A DNA stretch of 6,817 bases from Alphaproteobacteria bacterium UBA3307 (GTDB taxonomy: Bacteria; Pseudomonadota; Alphaproteobacteria; RF32; CAG-239). The stretch lies in NCBI GenBank assembly GCA_002361365.1, contig DEST01000095.1:1-6817 (forward strand), written 5' to 3'. The position numbers and the translations under genes were made by a program. Below, piece after piece: positions 1 through 6,582 of the stretch (position 1 is its first letter; each line of letters begins with the position of its first letter). Below the pieces are notes generated by a model that saw only the letters and a program-made list of their open reading frames with translations, was not told the origin of the DNA and did not search any database.

Positions 1-936
1 CAGCAAATTAAGTAATTGACGTTCTGATTTATTATTTCCTTTATAAGGCTTGAAATCAGACAATGCAAACTTTTGCTTTTCGCTTTTGATTTTAAAATAG
101 CCGTCATTTGCCAGTTTAACAATCAGCGCCACCAATCCTTTGTCGGATATTTTTTCTGTCATAATCAACTCAGCTTCAACCGGTGTAATATTTTTAGGCG
201 GATTAAATGTTACCACCGGTGTTACGTGTTCATCTTTGCCATATTGATACCAAGTTAAAAATGAAAACAGAGTACACAGCAATAACCCGAGCCAAACAGC
301 ATTTCCCCACCTATTATATGTATGTTCAAAATATCCTTCCGGAACTTCAATTCTCAATGTAATTCCTTCATTATTGGCAAGCGGTTGAAATGTCTGTCCC
401 AAAATTTCTGCATTGCTGACACTATATTCAGCACCACCATTAAAACCGCGTGTACCATAGCGTCCGACAGAAAGACCAACTTTATCATCTTCAACTCTAT
501 CCGGCATTTTTACGTAAAATCGCGCTCTTTGAATCGGCACTTCCCAATCTGTACCTATAATGTTGTAATAAAATTCATTTTTATTGGAATATAACTGATG
601 GTCAAATTCTATTTGATAAGATTTTTTTCCTGTTACCAATATATCAGCATCGCCGATTTTAAGCTCTAAATCACTACCGGTATATTGTTTTGAATATTGT
701 TCCGAAACTCTTATATTGCTGATATGGCTGTGACGAGTAGGAATGGCTCTGATAATTCCATGAGATGGAGATGTAAAAATAACCGTGATTACCTCTTTGA
801 CGTGCACATTACGGTTTTTAGAAACTTCTAATATAACATCATAATTATCAATATAAAAATTTTCCGCCTTTACCGTAAAAACAACCGTCCCTACGCTCAA
901 CAATAAAAACAATATAAAAACTTCGAATTTACGCAT
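1..936 (-). CDS. DUF2207 family membrane protein, 3' end beyond the window
   Basis: This reading frame is open for 312 codons from the ATG at 934-936 to the left edge, so the C-terminus is missing. Residues 1-24 form a classic signal peptide (basic MRK, hydrophobic core, cleavage likely after VKA). The exported part that follows carries the DUF2207 hallmark around residues 124-133 (YNIIGTDWEV), after a beta-rich stretch that includes HGIIRAIP. A transmembrane helix spans about 213-230, followed by an apparently cytoplasmic domain starting near YGKDE. Family members usually add further membrane helices and a Gly-rich tail, which would lie outside the window. The ATG directly abuts the TAA stop of lemA with only a weak AAGG upstream, so translation is probably coupled to lemA. 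DUF2207 proteins often neighbour LemA, but the molecular function is unknown. The family call is confident and the role is not. Confidence 0.88.
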   Translation of the reverse strand, partial: MRKFEVFILFLLLSVGTVVFTVKAENFYIDNYDVILEVSKNRNVHVKEVITVIFTSPSHGIIRAIPTRHSHISNIRVSEQYSKQYTGSDLELKIGDADILVTGKKSYQIEFDHQLYSNKNEFYYNIIGTDWEVPIQRARFYVKMPDRVEDDKVGLSVGRYGTRGFNGGAEYSVSNAEILGQTFQPLANNEGITLRIEVPEGYFEHTYNRWGNAVWLGLLLCTLFSFLTWYQYGKDEHVTPVVTFNPPKNITPVEAELIMTEKISDKGLVALIVKLANDGYFKIKSEKQKFALSDFKPYKGNNKSERQLLNLL

Positions 937-1491
937 TTACATCTCTGCCTTGATATTTTCGCGTTGTTCTTGCTCTATTTCAAACATTTTAACACGTTGC
1001 CAACCAAACAATTTTCCTATAAGATTGGTTGGAAAAATATCCAAAAACGTATTAAATTCACGTACCGTACCGTTATAATATTTACGAGCATTGGCAATAT
1101 CATCTTCTATTTCAGCCATTTGTTGCATCAACAGCATATAGCTTTGATTAGCTTTCAAATCCGGATAGTTTTCTGCAACTGCTACTATTTGAGAAAGTTG
1201 TTGTCCTAGCTGTATATTGGTATCTAATTTTTCCGCATCGGAAAGGTTATTGTAACTTTTGGTCCGTAATTTTGTTAAATTTTCTAACAATGTTTTTTCG
1301 TGCTTTGCATAATTTTTTACAATTTCAATAAGATTTGGTACTAAATCCCAGCGTTTTTTCAAATATACATCCATTGTGGCAAATGCTTCTTGCACATAAT
1401 TACGCAGACCAACTCCGCGGTTATAAGTTAAAATCAAATAAATAATCAGCGCTCCCGCACCTACCAACCAATACATTGTATTATTTTCCAT
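937..1491 (-). CDS. lemA: LemA family protein
   Basis: This is a complete 184-residue protein, the usual length for LemA. One N-terminal membrane helix (about residues 7-23) precedes a long helical domain. Family signatures are clear: YNRGVGLRNYVQEAFATMDV at 23-42, LKKRWDLVPNLIEIVKNYAKHE at 44-65 (notably KRWDLVPNL), ENYPDLKAN at 107-115, IEDDIANARKYYNGTVREFN at 128-147 and FPTNLIGKLFGW at 153-164. The start is fixed by a perfect AGGAGG at 1497-1502, five bases from the ATG, which favours M1 over the internal M6. The protein is expected to be anchored in the inner membrane by the N-terminal helix, with the helical bundle outside the bilayer. Its biochemical role is not established. Pairing with the downstream DUF2207 gene suggests a shared envelope function, which is inference. 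Confidence 0.95.
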   Translation of the reverse strand: MENNTMYWLVGAGALIIYLILTYNRGVGLRNYVQEAFATMDVYLKKRWDLVPNLIEIVKNYAKHEKTLLENLTKLRTKSYNNLSDAEKLDTNIQLGQQLSQIVAVAENYPDLKANQSYMLLMQQMAEIEDDIANARKYYNGTVREFNTFLDIFPTNLIGKLFGWQRVKMFEIEQEQRENIKAEM

Positions 1492-1496
1492 ATTAT

Positions 1497-1502
1497 CCTC
1501 CT
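1497..1502 (-). promoter_or_regulatory. Strong ribosome binding site of lemA
   Basis: AGGAGG on the minus strand, five bases upstream of the lemA ATG. It is the best match to the anti-Shine-Dalgarno sequence among the ribosome binding sites in this window and decides the lemA start. Confidence 0.85.
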
Positions 1503-1512
1503 GATAATCTGC

Positions 1513-1542
1513 ATTTTATACAGATATATATATCAATTGCAA
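1513..1542 (-). promoter_or_regulatory. Predicted sigma70-type promoter of lemA
   Basis: Read on the minus strand, TTGCAA (1542-1537) is followed after 16 bases by TATAAA (1520-1515). The overlapping TAAAAT (1518-1513) at an 18-base spacing is an alternative -10. The predicted transcript would start near 1507, leaving a short leader that contains the AGGAGG of lemA. The spacer holds the palindrome GATATATATATC (1523-1534), which could be a regulator site but is simple AT repeat and may mean nothing. Confidence 0.6.
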
Positions 1543-1594
1543 GTTTTTCGGCATACTAATCCACGCAAAAGAAAATACTCATAATAAATAATTC

Positions 1595-1622
1595 TTGCGT
1601 TTTTCATTATTTGTTGTATAGA
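1595..1622 (+). promoter_or_regulatory. Predicted promoter of the tRNA-Arg gene
   Basis: TTGCGT (1595-1600) is followed after 16 bases by TATAGA (1617-1622), which would place the start of transcription a few bases before the mature tRNA 5' end at 1635. An overlapping GATAAT at 1621-1626 resembles a -10 box but would need a 20-base spacer. The position immediately upstream of a tRNA is the main support. Confidence 0.5.
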
Positions 1623-1634
1623 TAATCATAGTGT

Positions 1635-1711
1635 GCAGGCGTAGCTCATCAGGATAGAGCGACTTCCTCCTAAGAAGTAGGCAGGCGGTTCGAGTCCGCC
1701 CGCTTGCACCA
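1635..1711 (+). tRNA. tRNA-Arg (anticodon CCU)
   Basis: A complete 77-base cloverleaf can be folded by hand. The acceptor arm GCAGGCG (1635-1641) pairs with CGCTTGC (1701-1707), with one G-U pair. The D stem is GCTC/GAGC with a GG-containing loop. The anticodon stem ACTTC/GAAGT closes the seven-base loop CTCCTAA, giving anticodon CCT at 1669-1671. The variable loop has five bases. The T stem GGCGG/CCGCC closes TTCGAGT. The discriminator base is A1708, and CCA (1709-1711) is encoded in the DNA. It reads AGG arginine codons. It stands alone, convergent with mltG and divergent from lemA. Confidence 0.97.
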
Positions 1712-1715
1712 TTTT

Positions 1716-1741
1716 TAAAGCCTTGTTTTTGCAAGGCTTTA
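1716..1741 (+). terminator. Hairpin terminator after tRNA-Arg, possibly bidirectional
   Basis: AAAGCCTTG (1717-1725) and CAAGGCTTT (1732-1740) form a nine-base-pair stem around a six-base loop, and T1716 can add a tenth pair with A1741. It begins five bases after the tRNA CCA end. The T run after the GC core is only three bases on either strand, so termination may be incomplete. Its place between two convergent units (the tRNA and mltG) suits a shared terminator. Confidence 0.6.
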
Positions 1742-1782
1742 TGTGATTAAGGTGTCAAATATTTTACCTACACAAATAAAAA

Positions 1783-2748
1783 TTACCGAATCTTTTTATA
1801 TGCACGCACATTTATATTATGTTCTTGTAAAGTGCGCGCAAAGTTATGCCCACCATTTCCGGATGCAACAAAGTACAAATACTGAGTTTTATCCGGATGC
1901 GCCGCTGCCATAATTGAGGCTGTTCCGGGAGAACATATTGGTGTAGGCGGCAAACCTGCGTATTTATAGGTATTAAACGGACTATCTATGGATAAATCTT
2001 TGCGCGTTAATGCTCGTCCTAAATCACGTTGACCTTGGGTTATGGCATAAATAACCGTCGGGTCTGTTTGTAATAACATTCCTTTTTTTAGCCGATTTAC
2101 AAATACCGATGCAATTTTCGAACGCTCCGATGCCACGCCTGTTTCTTTTTCTATAATTGAGGCCAGAATAAGTAATTCTTCTTTATTTTTCAGCGGTAAC
2201 TCTGCATCTCGTTCCTGCCATACCTGCTCTAAAATTTTCTGCATTGCATCAATACCTTGCTCTATGATTTTCTGACGTTGCTCTCCGCGTGAAAATGTAT
2301 ACGTTTCTGGTAAGAATGTTCCTTCTTTCAATGAAGTAAGGTCACCTTTAAGTAGCTCATTTTGATAAAGAATATCATAAATTTCGCGTGCTGTAAGCCC
2401 CTCGGCAAATGTTATTTTTCGCAAATACAACTTGCCGCTTCCCAAAATTTGTGCCACATCGGGTAATGTAACATCTTTTTCAATCAGATATTCACCAGCT
2501 TTAATTTTGGGATATATTTTATTGATTTTAGCGTATAATATGAAATAATTTTTTTTAAGAATCAAATCATTTTCATATAAAGTTTGTGCAATTTTTGTTA
2601 AAGAATCTCCGTTTTGAATTTGGATGATTTTCGGTTCATCAACCGGCATCGGAGTTTTCAAGAGATGAATGATATAAGCATACAAAAGCGCTGCCGACAA
2701 TCCGCAAATAAAACTTACTATTTTGATTGTCAGCAGCACCTTTTTCAT
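1783..2748 (-). CDS. mltG: Endolytic murein transglycosylase MltG (YceG-like)
   Basis: This 321-residue protein is close to the usual family length (about 340 in E. coli). MltG is an inner-membrane lytic transglycosylase that cuts nascent glycan strands and helps set their length. Residues 4-30 form the membrane anchor. A LysM-like subdomain follows (IIQIQNGDSLTKIAQTLYEN, 41-60), then the YceG catalytic domain. The catalytic glutamate lies in LASIIEKETGVASER (195-209; E200 or E202). Other family blocks are VNRLKKGMLLQTDPTVIYAI (217-236), SPFNTYKYAGLPPTPICSPG (256-275), AAAHPDKTQYLYFVASGNGG (281-300) and the terminal HNF. The gene begins 11 bases after the fabF stop with a weak AGAAG ribosome binding site, so it is very likely cotranscribed. 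This placement after fabF is common in alphaproteobacteria, although the yicC and gmk genes that often follow are absent. Confidence 0.96.
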   Translation of the reverse strand: MKKVLLTIKIVSFICGLSAALLYAYIIHLLKTPMPVDEPKIIQIQNGDSLTKIAQTLYENDLILKKNYFILYAKINKIYPKIKAGEYLIEKDVTLPDVAQILGSGKLYLRKITFAEGLTAREIYDILYQNELLKGDLTSLKEGTFLPETYTFSRGEQRQKIIEQGIDAMQKILEQVWQERDAELPLKNKEELLILASIIEKETGVASERSKIASVFVNRLKKGMLLQTDPTVIYAITQGQRDLGRALTRKDLSIDSPFNTYKYAGLPPTPICSPGTASIMAAAHPDKTQYLYFVASGNGGHNFARTLQEHNINVRAYKKIR

Positions 2749-2759
2749 TTGTTTATCTT

Positions 2760-4040
2760 CTATTCTTCGTATTTTTTGAAGATAATGGAAGAGTTTGTTC
2801 CACCGAAACCAAATGAGTTGGACATTGCTGCCTTAATTATTTTTTTCTTTGGTTTAAGCGGCACTAAATCCATATCGACAACATCTTCTTCCGGCTCTTC
2901 CAAATTAAGCGTCGGCGGGCAAGTTTGCTCCATAATTGCCTTAATAGTATAAACAGCCTCAACTGCTCCGGCAGCTCCTAACAAGTGTCCGATAGCTGAT
3001 TTAGTTGATGACATCGACATATTGCCGAGTTTATCACCAAACAAACGGCGTACGGCTTGAGCCTCCCCTAAATCACCTAGCGGAGTCGATGTTCCATGGG
3101 CATTGACATAGTTAATATCGCCTACTTCAACTCCGTGTTCTTCCGCATGTTTCAGAGCCATTTTCATTGCCCGATAAGCTCCGTCACCATCAGGACAAGG
3201 GGCTGTCATATGATGAGCATCACCACTCATACCATAGCCAACTAACTCAGCGTAAATGTGCGCGCCGCGAGCTTTAGCATGCTCTAATTCTTCCAATACC
3301 ACAGCTCCGGCTCCCTCGCCCATTACGAATCCGCTACGTTTTTTATCCCACGGACGCGATGCTTTTTCCGGTGTATCATTAAATTCTGCCGTAATTGCAC
3401 GCATACGAGCAAAACCGGATAAACCTAACACATTTACTGCCGACTCTGCACCACCGGCCACCATTACATCGGCATCACCCATAGCAATTATGCGAGCTGC
3501 ATCGCCAATAGCGTGTGTTCCGGTTGAACAAGCCGTTACACAAGCGTGATTCGGTCCACGTAACGAATGGTCAATCGAAACCGTGCCTGAAATCAGATTT
3601 ATCAGGCAAGATGGAATAAAAAACGGAGAAATTCTCTTGATTCCCACTTCATGAAAAGATATGGAATTTTCATAAATATTATTTAAGCCACCGATTCCCG
3701 AACCCATCATAACACCGGCACGACATTGTTCATCTTCACTTAAATCTTTTGGCTCATAAGCGGCATCTTGCAAAGCGTCATTTGCCGCTGCAATTCCGTA
3801 TAAAATAAATTTATCGGCCTTGCGTTGATCTTTCGGCGCCATCACGGTATCCGGATTAAATTCGTGCTCACCCGTACCAAAAGGAACTTGACCGGCAATT
3901 GTTACCGGAATATCTTTCAAATCTATATTTTCAATTTTTCTGATACCGGATTTCCCTTGCATCAGACATTCCCAGTTATAGTCAACTCCGCGCCCAAACG
4001 GCGAAACTACGCCCAAGCCGGTTACAACAACTCTTCTCAT
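2760..4040 (-). CDS. fabF: Beta-ketoacyl-ACP synthase II (FabF)
   Basis: The enzyme condenses malonyl-ACP with acyl-ACP to lengthen fatty acids in the cytoplasm. With the start chosen here the product is 426 residues, against 413 in E. coli. The fold is a thiolase-type ketosynthase. The nucleophile is C171 in CVTACSTGTHAIGDAA. The two catalytic histidines are H315 in NAHGTSTPLGD and H352 in STKSAIGHLLGAAGA, with K347 also present. The C-terminal SNSFGFGGTNSS loop is intact. The frame stays open to a TTG at 4044-4046, two codons upstream, but the ribosome binding site GAGGT (4047-4051) would touch that codon. It lies six bases from the ATG at 4038-4040, and MRRVVVTGLG is the usual FabF start. 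It follows acpP after 77 bases containing a terminator and precedes mltG by 11 bases. A FabB-type enzyme is unlikely given sequence and context. Confidence 0.97.
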   Translation of the reverse strand: MRRVVVTGLGVVSPFGRGVDYNWECLMQGKSGIRKIENIDLKDIPVTIAGQVPFGTGEHEFNPDTVMAPKDQRKADKFILYGIAAANDALQDAAYEPKDLSEDEQCRAGVMMGSGIGGLNNIYENSISFHEVGIKRISPFFIPSCLINLISGTVSIDHSLRGPNHACVTACSTGTHAIGDAARIIAMGDADVMVAGGAESAVNVLGLSGFARMRAITAEFNDTPEKASRPWDKKRSGFVMGEGAGAVVLEELEHAKARGAHIYAELVGYGMSGDAHHMTAPCPDGDGAYRAMKMALKHAEEHGVEVGDINYVNAHGTSTPLGDLGEAQAVRRLFGDKLGNMSMSSTKSAIGHLLGAAGAVEAVYTIKAIMEQTCPPTLNLEEPEEDVVDMDLVPLKPKKKIIKAAMSNSFGFGGTNSSIIFKKYEE

Positions 4041-4046
4041 ATACAA

Positions 4047-4051
4047 ACCTC
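4047..4051 (-). promoter_or_regulatory. Ribosome binding site that decides the fabF start
   Basis: GAGGT on the minus strand lies six bases before the ATG at 4038-4040. It leaves no spacing for the in-frame TTG at 4044-4046, so the ATG is the likely start. Confidence 0.75.
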
Positions 4052-4063
4052 ATTTTTGTTATT

Positions 4064-4096
4064 AAAAAAACTCGCTGTTAAAAACGTAGCGAGTTT
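4064..4096 (-). terminator. Intrinsic terminator or attenuator between acpP and fabF
   Basis: On the minus strand AAACTCGCT (4096-4088) pairs with AGCGAGTTT (4076-4068) across an 11-base loop. The GC core is followed by an uninterrupted run of T (seven at 4070-4064). This is the strongest Rho-independent terminator shape in the window. It lies 21 bases after the acpP stop and upstream of the fabF ribosome binding site. No clear promoter is visible between it and fabF, so fabF and mltG are presumably fed by read-through. Confidence 0.85.
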
Positions 4097-4117
4097 AATT
4101 AAATAAAGCCTTACGAC

Positions 4118-4351
4118 TTACGCATTTTTAGAAAGATAGTCGATAGCGTCTTTAACAGTCAAAATCTTCTCAGCTTCTTCATCAGGAATTTCGCAACCGA
4201 ATTCTTCTTCAAAGGCCATAACCAATTCAACTGTATCCAAGCTGTCTGCACCCAAATCATCAATAAAGCTTGCTGTTTCAACAACTTTAGATTCATCAAC
4301 GCCTAAGCGTTCTGCGACAATCTTCTTTACGCGTTCTGCGGTATCACTCAT
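4118..4351 (-). CDS. acpP: Acyl carrier protein
   Basis: This 77-residue acidic protein matches standard bacterial AcpP in length and sequence. It carries growing acyl chains as thioesters on a 4'-phosphopantetheine arm attached to S37 in the motif GADSLDTVELVMAFEEEF. The recognition helix after DSL is intact, and the C-terminus (VKDAIDYLSKNA) is typical. The ribosome binding site GAGGT (4361-4365) lies nine bases upstream of the ATG. It is the first gene of the acpP-fabF-mltG unit and is divergent from mtaB. The usual upstream fabG is not present here. The terminator right after the stop suggests a mainly monocistronic, abundant transcript, which is inference. Confidence 0.98.
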   Translation of the reverse strand: MSDTAERVKKIVAERLGVDESKVVETASFIDDLGADSLDTVELVMAFEEEFGCEIPDEEAEKILTVKDAIDYLSKNA

Positions 4352-4410
4352 TATAAATTAACCTCATAAAATTAAAACAAATTTTTCAGACGAACCCGCC
4401 TGTGTTTCCT

Positions 4411-4439
4411 CATTTACACAAAAATATATCATTTGACAA
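4411..4439 (-). promoter_or_regulatory. Candidate promoter of acpP
   Basis: On the minus strand TTGTCA (4439-4434) is followed after 17 bases by TAAATG (4416-4411). In the alphaproteobacterial style this reads CTTGTC-17-GTAAAT, a fair match to CTTGAC-17-CTATAT. The -10 is poor, and an alternative AT-rich box, TATATT, lies nearby at 4423-4428. Some promoter must lie between 4352 and 4595 because mtaB diverges from acpP. Confidence 0.35.
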
Positions 4440-4547
4440 GCATTATTTTCATTTTCTCCCAAATATTTTTATTAACATCAGATAAAATAATGCAAAAACA
4501 ATATATTACAATATCTAAAAAAGTGCATAAAATTACAAACAAAATTC

Positions 4548-4576
4548 TTGCCAAGCGCAAAAATATCTCTTATATT
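4548..4576 (+). promoter_or_regulatory. Predicted promoter of mtaB-ftsY
   Basis: TTGCCA (4548-4553), a 17-base spacer and TATATT (4571-4576) make a good sigma70-type promoter. Transcription would start near 4583 and leave a leader of only about 13 bases. That leader holds GAGGT (4586-4590), five bases from the mtaB ATG. The rest of the intergenic stretch 4352-4595 is AT-rich, and I see no gene or RNA in it. Confidence 0.65.
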
Positions 4577-4595
4577 GTCGCCAACGAGGTAAAAA

Positions 4596-5630
4596 ATGGT
4601 GCAAGTTATCACTTTCGGTTGCCGTATCAATGCGTACGAGTCCGAAGTCATAAAAGAAAAGCTGAAAAATTACGACAAACTGATTGTTGTAAACACTTGT
4701 GCCGTAACCGGAGAAGCCGAGCGCCAATGTCGGCAAACCATCCGCAAATTAAAGCGCGAAAATCCCGATTCCGACATTATCGTCACCGGCTGTTCGGCGC
4801 AGATAAATGCGGCTAAACTGGCGAATATGCCGGAAATTACACTGGTTTTAGGTAATAAAGAAAAACGCGAAATCGAAAAATATGTTGCCGGTATTTTTGC
4901 CGATAAAAACCAAGTCAGCGATATTTTTGCCGATGCGGACTGCGGCGACTATATCATTACCGGTTTTGAGGGACGACAGAAGGCCTTTGTGCAAATTCAG
5001 CAAGGTTGCAATCATCGTTGTACTTATTGTATTATCCCCTACGCCCGCGGACGCAATCGCAGTGTGCCGGAAGAGCTGATTATTAAGCAAATTCGCGAAC
5101 TCTTGGCTGCCGGATTTGAGGAAATATGCTTAACAGGTGTCGATATTTGTTCTTATGAGCCGTCGTTCAGCGATTTGGTGGCACATATTTTGCAGCAAAT
5201 TCCGGAAATACCGCATTTGGCTTTCGGTTCGCTCGATCCGGCGGCAATAGATGATAGATTCATAAAAATACTACAAAATTACAATAATATATCAAATTAT
5301 CTTCATTTTTCAATTCAATCAGGAGATAATGAAGTATTACGTCGTATGGGGCGCCGCCACAAACGTGAAGATGTTATAAAATTATGTAATCAAATCAGAG
5401 AGATAAAACCACAAATTAAATTCGGTTCTGATTTTATTTGCGGTTTTCCGACCGAAAGTGAAGCTGCGTTTGAAAATACCTGCAAATTGGTCACGGAAGC
5501 AGGTATAAACAAACTGCACGTTTTTCCTTATTCGGAGCGTTCCGGCACTCCGGCAGCCAAAATGGAACAAATTCCGATGGAAGAACGCCGCCGACGTGCC
5601 GCAATTTTAAGAGATTTAAGTGAGGAATAA
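4596..5630 (+). CDS. mtaB: tRNA t6A37 methylthiotransferase MtaB, lacking the C-terminal TRAM domain
   Basis: MtaB is a radical SAM enzyme that adds a methylthio group to N6-threonylcarbamoyladenosine at tRNA position 37, giving ms2t6A. The N-terminal methylthiotransferase domain has its three cluster cysteines, C9 (TFGCRINAYES), C35 (VVNTCAVTGEAE) and C66 (VTGCSAQ). The radical SAM domain has CNHRCTYC with C138, C142 and C145, then IPYARGRNRS, LTGVDICSY and HFSIQSGDNEVLRRMGRR (237-254). The TFGCRIN/NTCAVT pattern fits MtaB better than MiaB or RimO. The protein ends at residue 344 (AAILRDLSEE), whereas MtaB is normally above 400 residues with a C-terminal TRAM RNA-binding domain. That domain is not seen, because TAA is followed at once by the ftsY ATG. 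Around 5250-5420 the codons become markedly more AT-rich. The family call is strong and the full activity is less certain. Confidence 0.92.
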   Translation: MVQVITFGCRINAYESEVIKEKLKNYDKLIVVNTCAVTGEAERQCRQTIRKLKRENPDSDIIVTGCSAQINAAKLANMPEITLVLGNKEKREIEKYVAGIFADKNQVSDIFADADCGDYIITGFEGRQKAFVQIQQGCNHRCTYCIIPYARGRNRSVPEELIIKQIRELLAAGFEEICLTGVDICSYEPSFSDLVAHILQQIPEIPHLAFGSLDPAAIDDRFIKILQNYNNISNYLHFSIQSGDNEVLRRMGRRHKREDVIKLCNQIREIKPQIKFGSDFICGFPTESEAAFENTCKLVTEAGINKLHVFPYSERSGTPAAKMEQIPMEERRRRAAILRDLSEE

Positions 5631-6548
5631 ATGAGTTTTTGGGAAAAATTAGGACTGGGTTTAAAAAAAACATCAAACGCCATAACCGGCGGAATTTCTG
5701 ACATATTTACCAAGAAAAAGTTGGATTCAGCCACCCTCGAAGAATTAGAAGAATTATTGATTTCGGCCGACTTCGGAGTTGCCACAGCTACGGAAATTAT
5801 GCAAAAATTTGCCGCGCAAAAGCAAGATAAAGAAATCAGCGACGAAGAAATCCGTACTCTCTTGGCGGCAGAAATTGAACAGCGCTTAGCCCCGTGCGAA
5901 CAGAGTTTTGCCATAGATTCAGCACACAAACCGTATGTTATTCTGATGGTCGGCGTCAACGGTGCCGGCAAAACCACCACCATCGGTAAATTGGCGGCAA
6001 AGTTGCAGCAACAAGGCAAAAAAGTTTCGTTTATTGCCGGCGACACTTTCCGTGCCGCCGCGGTCGAACAGCTTAAAGTATGGGCAGAGCGCCTGAATAT
6101 CCGCGTGTTTGCCGGTCCTGATGGCTGTGACAGTGCCGGTTTATGCTATGACGGTCTGAATGCCGCTGTCAAAAACGGTGACGATGTTGTATTTATCGAC
6201 ACTGCAGGTAGACTGCAAAACAAAAGTGGACTGATGGATGAGCTCAAAAAAATCGTACGCGTTATACAAAAAGTCATTCCGGATGCTCCACACAAGGTGT
6301 TACTGACTTTAGATGCCACCACCGGTCAAAATGCCGTATCGCAGGTGCAGATTTTTCGTGAAATTGTCGGAGTTAACGGCCTAATCGTAACCAAACTTGA
6401 CGGCACCTCCAAAGGAGGGATTTTGGTGGCGATTGCCGCAGAAAGTAAGTTGCCGATTTATTATATCGGTGTCGGTGAAAAAATCGAAGATTTAGACGTT
6501 TTCTCCGCCCGCGATTACTCGCGTCAACTGCTTAATTTGCCTAAATAA
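5631..6548 (+). CDS. ftsY: Signal recognition particle receptor FtsY
   Basis: FtsY is the SRP GTPase receptor that docks SRP-bound ribosomes at the inner membrane for co-translational insertion. This 305-residue form is essentially the NG core with a short amphipathic N-terminus (MSFWEKLGLGLKKTSNAITG) and lacks the long acidic A domain of E. coli FtsY, as many bacteria do. GTPase motifs are complete: G1 GVNGAGKTT (108-116), G2 DTFRAAA (138-144), G3 DTAGR (190-194), G4 TKLD (254-257) and the closing GVGEKIEDLDVF (280-291). TFRAAAVEQLKVW, LQNKSGLMDEL and LDGTSKGG identify FtsY rather than Ffh, which would also carry an M domain. The ATG abuts the mtaB TAA, and GAGG (5622-5625) lies five bases upstream inside mtaB, so translation is coupled. 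mtaB-ftsY adjacency is typical of alphaproteobacteria. Confidence 0.97.
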   Translation: MSFWEKLGLGLKKTSNAITGGISDIFTKKKLDSATLEELEELLISADFGVATATEIMQKFAAQKQDKEISDEEIRTLLAAEIEQRLAPCEQSFAIDSAHKPYVILMVGVNGAGKTTTIGKLAAKLQQQGKKVSFIAGDTFRAAAVEQLKVWAERLNIRVFAGPDGCDSAGLCYDGLNAAVKNGDDVVFIDTAGRLQNKSGLMDELKKIVRVIQKVIPDAPHKVLLTLDATTGQNAVSQVQIFREIVGVNGLIVTKLDGTSKGGILVAIAAESKLPIYYIGVGEKIEDLDVFSARDYSRQLLNLPK

Positions 6549-6582
6549 AGCCTGTGTTTCCGACACTAAAAATGGTAACAAA

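Noticed and set aside
73..594. Plus-strand open frames opposite the DUF2207 gene
   Set aside because: They lack family features and ribosome binding sites and are explained by the long minus-strand frame with a signal peptide and DUF2207 motif.
1635..1711. tRNA-Arg(CCU) as an integration site for a mobile element
   Set aside because: tRNA genes of this kind can serve as attachment sites, but there is no integrase and no duplicated tRNA 3' end nearby, and the flanks are housekeeping genes.
4398..4409. GCCTGTGTTTCC occurs here and again at 6550-6561
   Set aside because: A single shared 12-base word is expected by chance in a window of this size, and neither copy has a consistent context.
4433..4438. 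Perfect TTGACA on the plus strand as a -35 box for mtaB
   Set aside because: No acceptable -10 box lies 16-18 bases downstream, and the TTGCCA/TATATT pair nearer mtaB is far better.
4433..4816. A 127-residue plus-strand open frame overlapping the start of mtaB
   Set aside because: It starts in the AT-rich intergenic region and overlaps mtaB in another frame. The mtaB frame has the conserved cysteines and the ribosome binding site.
5321..5375. AGGAG followed by an out-of-frame ATG inside mtaB
   Set aside because: The frame closes after 16 codons and has no conserved content. The motif arises from the Ser-Gly-Asp codons of mtaB.
5528..6046. A 172-residue minus-strand open frame opposite mtaB/ftsY
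   Set aside because: It is the antisense shadow of the conserved FtsY GTPase domain and crosses the mtaB-ftsY junction. It has no recognisable domain.
6549..6570. Possible hairpin (GTGT/ACAC) after ftsY as a terminator
   Set aside because: The stem is only four base pairs with no T run, too weak to call.
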